Positions 43,209-47,483 of a stretch of DNA of 47,483 bases are shown here, piece after piece. Position numbers and translations under genes: made by a program. Source of the DNA: Actinomycetes bacterium (GTDB taxonomy: Bacteria > Actinomycetota > Actinomycetes > Actinomycetales > Microbacteriaceae); assembly GCA_023432005.1 (NCBI GenBank), contig JAEYVF010000056.1:1-47483 (forward strand). The letters are read 5' to 3'. Positions within the stretch are counted from its first letter, which is position 1. The number at the start of each line of letters is the position of its first letter. The notes below the pieces were generated by a model that was given only the letters and a program-made list of their open reading frames with translations, was not told where the DNA came from and did not search any database.

Positions 43209-45649
43209 CACGCGTCCTGTCCCGAGCGCCGGTGCCGGCGGAACGCCCGGATGGCACGGATGGGATGCCCCGCCGCGAGCAGCGCGAAGCCCTCCGCCAT
43301 GCTGTACGAGAACGCGCCGCCCGACGACATCGCGAGCGAGCGCATCGACGCCGTCGGCATCATGCGCCACAGGAAGTAGGCGTTCTTCACGCGGATGTCG
43401 CGCTCGAGCGACTCGGGAAGAGCGAGCGCCTCGCGGTACGGCTTCTCGACGGCGCTCACGATGGCGCGCGAGATGATCCGCCCGAAGAGGGTGCGACGGG
43501 CGTCGCCGAGACGCAGCTCGAGGTGGAGTCGTCCGTGGCGGGGCTCCTCGGGCACGGGGCGGCCGAGCAGCGCCGGGAAGGAGTCGGGGATGCCGGCGGG
43601 CGGCGTCGCGTAGTCGCGGTCGACCTCCGGCGGGTACGGGGAGCGCGACGCGGCGTGCCCGGTGACCGGCAACGGCATCCGGGCCCGGATGTCCGTGGCG
43701 GATGCCGCGAGCAGCACCTCGTAATCGCCGTCCTCGAGCACCCAGTCGTGGCGGCCGACGTCCCAGTAGGCGAGGTCCGCGAGCGCGAACTCGAGACGTG
43801 CGACGGCCTCGCCGCCCGCGGGCACGCGCACCTTCGCGAACGCGCGCAGCTCCTTCTCCGCCTTGAAGACGGCGCTCGCGGCGTTCCGCACGTAGAGCTG
43901 CACGACCTCGGCGCCGTCGCGATCGCCCGTGTTCGCGACCGTGACGGTGACGACGACGCGATCGCCCTCGACCTCGAGAACCGCATCGCGGTAGTCGAAG
44001 CTCGTGTACGAGAGCCCATGACCGAAGGGGAATGCGAGCTCGGTGCCGGCGGCGTCGTAGTAGCGGTAGCCGACGTAGATCGACTCGAGGTAGCGCGCGA
44101 TCTGGCCGCGGTCATAGTCGGCGTAGGCGCTCGTGTCCTCCACGCGCAGCGGCCAGCTCTCGGCGAGCCGTCCGCTCGGGTTCGCCTCGCCGAGCAGCAG
44201 CGCGGCCACGGCATCCCCGCCGCGCATGCCGGGCAGGTACATCTGCAGCACGGCCGCGAGCCGGTCGGTCGACGGCAGCTCGACGGGCGCGCCCGCGAAC
44301 AGCACGAGCACGACGCGCGCACCCTGGTCGAGCAGCGCCTCGAGCAGCGCGGTCTGGCTGTCGTGGAGCCCGAGATGCGTGCGGTCGAAGCCCTCGCTCT
44401 CCTCGAGATCGCTCAGGCCGGCGAAGAACAGCACGGTGTCGGCAGAGCGCGCCGCGTCGAGCGCGGCCGACTCGAGGGCCGCATCCCGCTCCTCGCGCAT
44501 CGAGCGGAACCCCGGCTCGTAGCGGTAGTCGATGCCGCGCGCCTCGAACGCATCGCGCGGGCTCACGATGCTCGGCGGATTGATGAGCGACGACCCCGCG
44601 CCCTGGAACCGCATGCGCTCGAAGAACTCCCCCACCACGAGCAGCGAGCCGGATGCCGCGCCGAGCGGCAGCGCGCCGTCGTTGGCGAGCAGCACGGCCC
44701 CCTCGGTCGCGATCTCCCGCGCGAGCTCCGCGTGCGCCTCGGCGTCGTAGCCCGTCGCCTCGCGCTCGGGGTGCTTCGCGACGAGCCCGAGCATCCGGGT
44801 GACGGATGCGTCGAGCGCCTCCACGGGCAGCTCGCCCGAGAGCGCCGCGGCGCGCAGGCTGTCGCGGTTGTGCGGCACCGACCCCGGCATGTCGAGGTCG
44901 CATCCGGCCGCCACGCCCGCGACGCGGTCGTGGGTCGCACCCCAGTCGGTCATGACGACGCCGTCGAAGCCCCACTCGTCGCGCAGGATGCCGGTGAGCA
45001 GCTCGCGGTTCTCCGAGGCGAAGGTGCCGTTCACCTGGTTGTAGGCGCACATGACCGTCTCGGGTCGCGTCTCCTTCACGACGCGCTCGAAGGCGCGCAG
45101 GTAGATCTCGCGCAGGGCCCGCTCGTCGACGACGCTGTCGCCCACGAAGCGGTAGTCCTCGTTCGAGTTGGCGGCGAAGTGCTTGACCGAGGTGCCGACG
45201 CCCTGCGACTGCACGCCGCGCACGACGGCGCTGCCGAACACGCCCGAGACGAGCGGGTCCTCGGAGAAGTACTCGAAGTTGCGGCCGCACAGCGGGCTGC
45301 GCTTGATGTTGACGCCGGGCGCGAGCAGCACGTCGACGCCCAGCGTGCGGCTCTCCGCCCCGATCGCGGCGCCCATCCGCTCGGCGAGCTGCGGGTTCCA
45401 CGTGCTCGCGAGGGTCGCCGAGGTCGGGAACGCCGTCGAGTGCTCGTTGTCGACGATGCCGAAACCGCCGGCCGCCGACCGCACCTTGCGCACGCCGTGC
45501 GGCCCATCCGTCAGATAGAGGGAGCGGATGCCGAGGCGCGGCACGGGATGCGTGCGCCACGACTCGAGGCCCTCGAGCAGCAGGAGCTTCTCGTCGAGGG
45601 TGAGCGCTGCGAGCTGCTCCTCGACCGTCGACGCGGCGACCGCGGTCAT
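43208..45649 (-). CDS. Beta-glucosidase-like GH3 glycoside hydrolase
   Basis: An 813-residue GH3 enzyme. The catalytic nucleophile is Asp235 in VVMTDWGA, and KH at 156-157 is the conserved pair. The second (alpha/beta) domain and a fibronectin-III-like domain follow (FPFGHGLSYTSFDY marks the junction), then an extra C-terminal region of roughly 130 residues. There is no signal peptide. It may cleave the glucose of rhamnosyl-glucosides such as rutinosides, in partnership with GH78. ATG at 45649 follows AAGGGGG and overlaps the MFS stop by ATGA. Confidence 0.9.
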   Translation of the reverse strand: MTAVAASTVEEQLAALTLDEKLLLLEGLESWRTHPVPRLGIRSLYLTDGPHGVRKVRSAAGGFGIVDNEHSTAFPTSATLASTWNPQLAERMGAAIGAESRTLGVDVLLAPGVNIKRSPLCGRNFEYFSEDPLVSGVFGSAVVRGVQSQGVGTSVKHFAANSNEDYRFVGDSVVDERALREIYLRAFERVVKETRPETVMCAYNQVNGTFASENRELLTGILRDEWGFDGVVMTDWGATHDRVAGVAAGCDLDMPGSVPHNRDSLRAAALSGELPVEALDASVTRMLGLVAKHPEREATGYDAEAHAELAREIATEGAVLLANDGALPLGAASGSLLVVGEFFERMRFQGAGSSLINPPSIVSPRDAFEARGIDYRYEPGFRSMREERDAALESAALDAARSADTVLFFAGLSDLEESEGFDRTHLGLHDSQTALLEALLDQGARVVLVLFAGAPVELPSTDRLAAVLQMYLPGMRGGDAVAALLLGEANPSGRLAESWPLRVEDTSAYADYDRGQIARYLESIYVGYRYYDAAGTELAFPFGHGLSYTSFDYRDAVLEVEGDRVVVTVTVANTGDRDGAEVVQLYVRNAASAVFKAEKELRAFAKVRVPAGGEAVARLEFALADLAYWDVGRHDWVLEDGDYEVLLAASATDIRARMPLPVTGHAASRSPYPPEVDRDYATPPAGIPDSFPALLGRPVPEEPRHGRLHLELRLGDARRTLFGRIISRAIVSAVEKPYREALALPESLERDIRVKNAYFLWRMMPTASMRSLAMSSGGAFSYSMAEGFALLAAGHPIRAIRAFRRHRRSGQDA

Positions 45650-46956
45650 CGCACCCCCTTCACGAAGCGGGTCGAGAGGGCGACGCCGAGGGCGAGCACG
45701 GCGCCGCCGATGAAGAGCGCCGTGTAGTTCGTCGAGTCGGCCGAGCCTGCCATGAGAAGTGCGGCACCTGCGAGCGGGGCGAGCGCGGTCGAGAGGGTCG
45801 CCGCGAGGTTGTAGATCGACATCCAGCGTCCCGCCTGGTCGCGCTGCGGCACGAGGTCGCTCGCCATCGCGACGTCGACGGAGCCGAACATGCCCGCGGC
45901 GCCGAGGATGAAGAGCACGGCCGCGAAGAACATCCCGAACCCGTCGGTGAAGGCCATGAGACCGAGGCCGACCGCCGAGAGCACGGCGGCGGTGTAGATG
46001 AACACCTTGCGGCGCTTGAGCTTGTCGGAGAGCATGCCCGACACGACCGCGAACGTCATGGTCACGAGGATGCCGATGCCTCCGACGAGCGCGAGCTGGC
46101 CGCCCGCCTCCTCGGCCGTGAAGCCGAGCCGGTCGATCACGAAGTAGAGCTGGTAGGTCGAGAGGAACGCGAGCGCGACCTGCATGAGCAGCTTGCCGAT
46201 CCAGAGGAACGAGAAGTCGGGGTAGCGGCGCGGGTTGAAGACGAGGCTGCGGAACGTCTCGGCGACGGTCGTGCGGGGCAGCTCGATGATCGGCTCACGG
46301 ATGGCGAGCATGAAGACGACGCCGAGCACGGCGAAGGCGGCGACGGGCACGAGGAAGAGCAGCAGCAGGTCTTGTGTGAGCAGGCCGCCGATCGAGTAGC
46401 CGAGCACGCCGCCGAGCTGGGTCGCGACGCCGACGATCGCGCCGACGGTGCCGCGCTGCGCCTCGGGCACCCGCTCCGCGACGACCGGCGCGATGGCCGC
46501 GGCGTTGGCAGCGCCCGCGAGCGACACGACACCCCAGCCGAGCAGCAGCACGGGCACCGAGTCGGCGAGGGCGACGATCGACGAGCCGAGTGCGAGCGTC
46601 GCGAGCCCGCCGATGAGCCACGGGCGACGGCGGCCGATGCGGGTGCGCGTGCGGTCGCTCAGCACGCCCGCGACGGGCCCGGCGATGACGCCGACGATCG
46701 CGCCAACGGTCGTGACGATCGCGAGCACGGCGACCTTGTCGTCGGGCGCGATGACGCCGATCTTGTACGGGAGGCTGAAGAGCGCGGGCATCATGACCGT
46801 GAGGTACAGCCCGAAGTTGAGCAGGCCGTAGAGGGTCAGGAAGAGCCCGCCGACCTTCTTCTGCGGCTCGGGCGCCCCGTTCACGGCGGATGCGATTGCG
46901 GCCGTTGCGGCGGATGCGGGGGTCGGCGCGGCGGGCACCGGGCTCTCGATGGTCAT
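45646..46956 (-). CDS. MFS sugar/glycoside transporter (GPH-like)
   Basis: A 436-residue transporter with about 12 hydrophobic segments. The loop SDRTRTRIGRRRPW after helix 2 is typical of the glycoside-pentoside-hexuronide:cation symporters and their MFS_2 relatives, so it probably imports the intact rhamnoside with a cation. It is the first gene of the MFS-GH3-GH78 operon, all linked by 1- or 4-base overlaps. GGAG six bases before ATG supports the start. A promoter and palindromic operator lie directly upstream. Confidence 0.88.
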   Translation of the reverse strand: MTIESPVPAAPTPASAATAAIASAVNGAPEPQKKVGGLFLTLYGLLNFGLYLTVMMPALFSLPYKIGVIAPDDKVAVLAIVTTVGAIVGVIAGPVAGVLSDRTRTRIGRRRPWLIGGLATLALGSSIVALADSVPVLLLGWGVVSLAGAANAAAIAPVVAERVPEAQRGTVGAIVGVATQLGGVLGYSIGGLLTQDLLLLFLVPVAAFAVLGVVFMLAIREPIIELPRTTVAETFRSLVFNPRRYPDFSFLWIGKLLMQVALAFLSTYQLYFVIDRLGFTAEEAGGQLALVGGIGILVTMTFAVVSGMLSDKLKRRKVFIYTAAVLSAVGLGLMAFTDGFGMFFAAVLFILGAAGMFGSVDVAMASDLVPQRDQAGRWMSIYNLAATLSTALAPLAGAALLMAGSADSTNYTALFIGGAVLALGVALSTRFVKGVR

Positions 46957-46992
46957 GTCGACTCCGTTGTCGGGTTCTCCCGCGCGCCAGAA

Positions 46993-47006
46993 CTAGCGCG
47001 CGCTAG
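46993..47006. promoter_or_regulatory. LacI-type operator of the rhamnoside operon
   Basis: CTAGCGCGCGCTAG is a perfect 14-bp palindrome centred on CG. It lies three bases downstream of the -10 of the MFS-GH3-GH78 promoter, and the LacI-family gene at 47058 is next to it. It differs fully from the rha operon operator. Confidence 0.75.
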
Positions 47007-47009
47007 CAC

Positions 47010-47038
47010 AGCGTAAGCGAGCATCCGCCCCCGCGCAA
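47010..47038 (-). promoter_or_regulatory. Promoter of the MFS-GH3-GH78 operon
   Basis: On the minus strand TTGCGC (47038-47033), 17 bases and TACGCT (47015-47010). Confidence 0.55.
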
Positions 47039-47057
47039 GGCGGCCGCGCGGCGACTC

Positions 47058-47483
47058 TCAGCTCGTCTCACGCCGCACGACCTCGCTCGTCGCCTCGGGG
47101 CCTACGCCGGGAGGCTCCGCGCCCGACACGCGACTGAGGGCGAGGTCGGCGAGGAAACGCCCGAGCCCCGCGGTGTCGACGCGCACGCTCGACAGCGCCG
47201 GCACGAGCAGGCGCGCGATCGGCGAGTCGTCGTGGCCCACGATCGCGAGCTCCTCGGGCACGGCGATCCCCTGTCGCAGCGCCGCACCGAGCACGAGCGC
47301 CGCCACGTCGTCGTTGTACGCGACGACCCCGTCGACTCCCGCCGCGACCCACTCGGCGACCCGCGCCGCGGCATCCGTCTCGTCGAGGTCGGCGGATGCG
47401 GCGAGCGGCTCGCCCGCGAGCTCACGGTGCGTCGCGTCGGCGAGCGCACGGCGTTCGGCCACGAGCGAGGCGAGGCGCGCATC
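47058..47483 (-). CDS. LacI family regulator, C-terminal part (start outside window)
   Basis: The last 141 codons of a LacI/GalR regulator; the frame is open to the right edge and an apparent GTG start at 47462 is internal. The visible part is the C-terminal half of the sugar-binding domain: DGVVAYNDDVAALVLGAALR, VPEELAIVGHDDSPIARLLV and SSVRVDTAGLGRFLADLAL. The helix-turn-helix lies beyond the window. It should control the adjacent MFS-GH3-GH78 operon through the palindrome at 46993-47006 and is encoded upstream of it in the same direction, with a 101-bp gap containing that promoter. Confidence 0.88.
   Translation of the reverse strand, partial: DARLASLVAERRALADATHRELAGEPLAASADLDETDAAARVAEWVAAGVDGVVAYNDDVAALVLGAALRQGIAVPEELAIVGHDDSPIARLLVPALSSVRVDTAGLGRFLADLALSRVSGAEPPGVGPEATSEVVRRETS

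Overview
The window is about 72% G+C with dense, mostly short-gapped genes, frequent GTG starts, many 4-base start/stop overlaps and many apparently leaderless promoters. The GCATCC/GGATGC hexamer pair is strikingly common. Together with the gene set (RamB-like ScfR regulator next to GTP-dependent PEPCK, HrpA with a DUF3418-type tail, fused PntA) this points to a chromosomal segment of an actinobacterium, most likely Microbacteriaceae. I see no rRNA, tRNA, IS element, prophage or CRISPR array.

Layout. 1-1583: end of an unknown membrane protein, a small HExxH membrane protein and an MBL-fold hydrolase. 1584-1840: non-coding block with two long hairpins built from one repeated arm, bounded by a duplicated piece of the next gene's 3' end. 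1841-5808: aldo/keto reductase, then pntAB. 5815-8451: four-gene ABC exporter operon with its own winged-helix regulator. 8611-12381: hrpA. 12407-14555: P-loop kinase, PdxH-like oxidase, VOC protein, flavin-binding protein. 14569-18112: class I ribonucleotide reductase, nrdA then nrdB. 18402-27841: efflux-type MFS genes, a TetR-controlled membrane protein, a second aldo/keto reductase, a hydrolase, a DUF4349 lipoprotein, an FMN reductase and an OhrR-like regulator. 27854-34171: carbon metabolism (LldD-like oxidase with GntR regulator, glpX, pckG, RamB-like regulator). 34153-47483: rhamnose/rhamnoside catabolism (two LacI regulators, rhaI, fused aldolase-dehydrogenase, rhaB, GH78, GH3, sugar MFS).

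How the genes work together. The rhamnose block looks like import of an intact glycoside by the MFS carrier, cytoplasmic hydrolysis by GH78 and GH3 (neither has a signal peptide), then isomerase, kinase and bifunctional aldolase-dehydrogenase giving DHAP and L-lactate. The LldD-like enzyme could oxidise lactate to pyruvate, and PEPCK and class II FBPase serve gluconeogenesis. The last links are inference.

The most interesting site is the nrd operon. The beta subunit has Phe where the tyrosyl radical normally sits and Glu as first metal ligand, i.e. class Ic (Mn/Fe). The alpha subunit ends in an Ala/Pro linker without its C-terminal redox cysteines. Those cysteines (CESCQ) lie in a 29-codon ORF in the -1 frame that overlaps the nrdA stop by GTGA and carries its own GGAGG ribosome binding site. 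Either the redox tail is made as a separate peptide, or there is a frameshift (programmed or an assembly error). Upstream of nrdA are two NrdR boxes 32 bp apart over the promoter and an inverted pair of perfect DnaA boxes.
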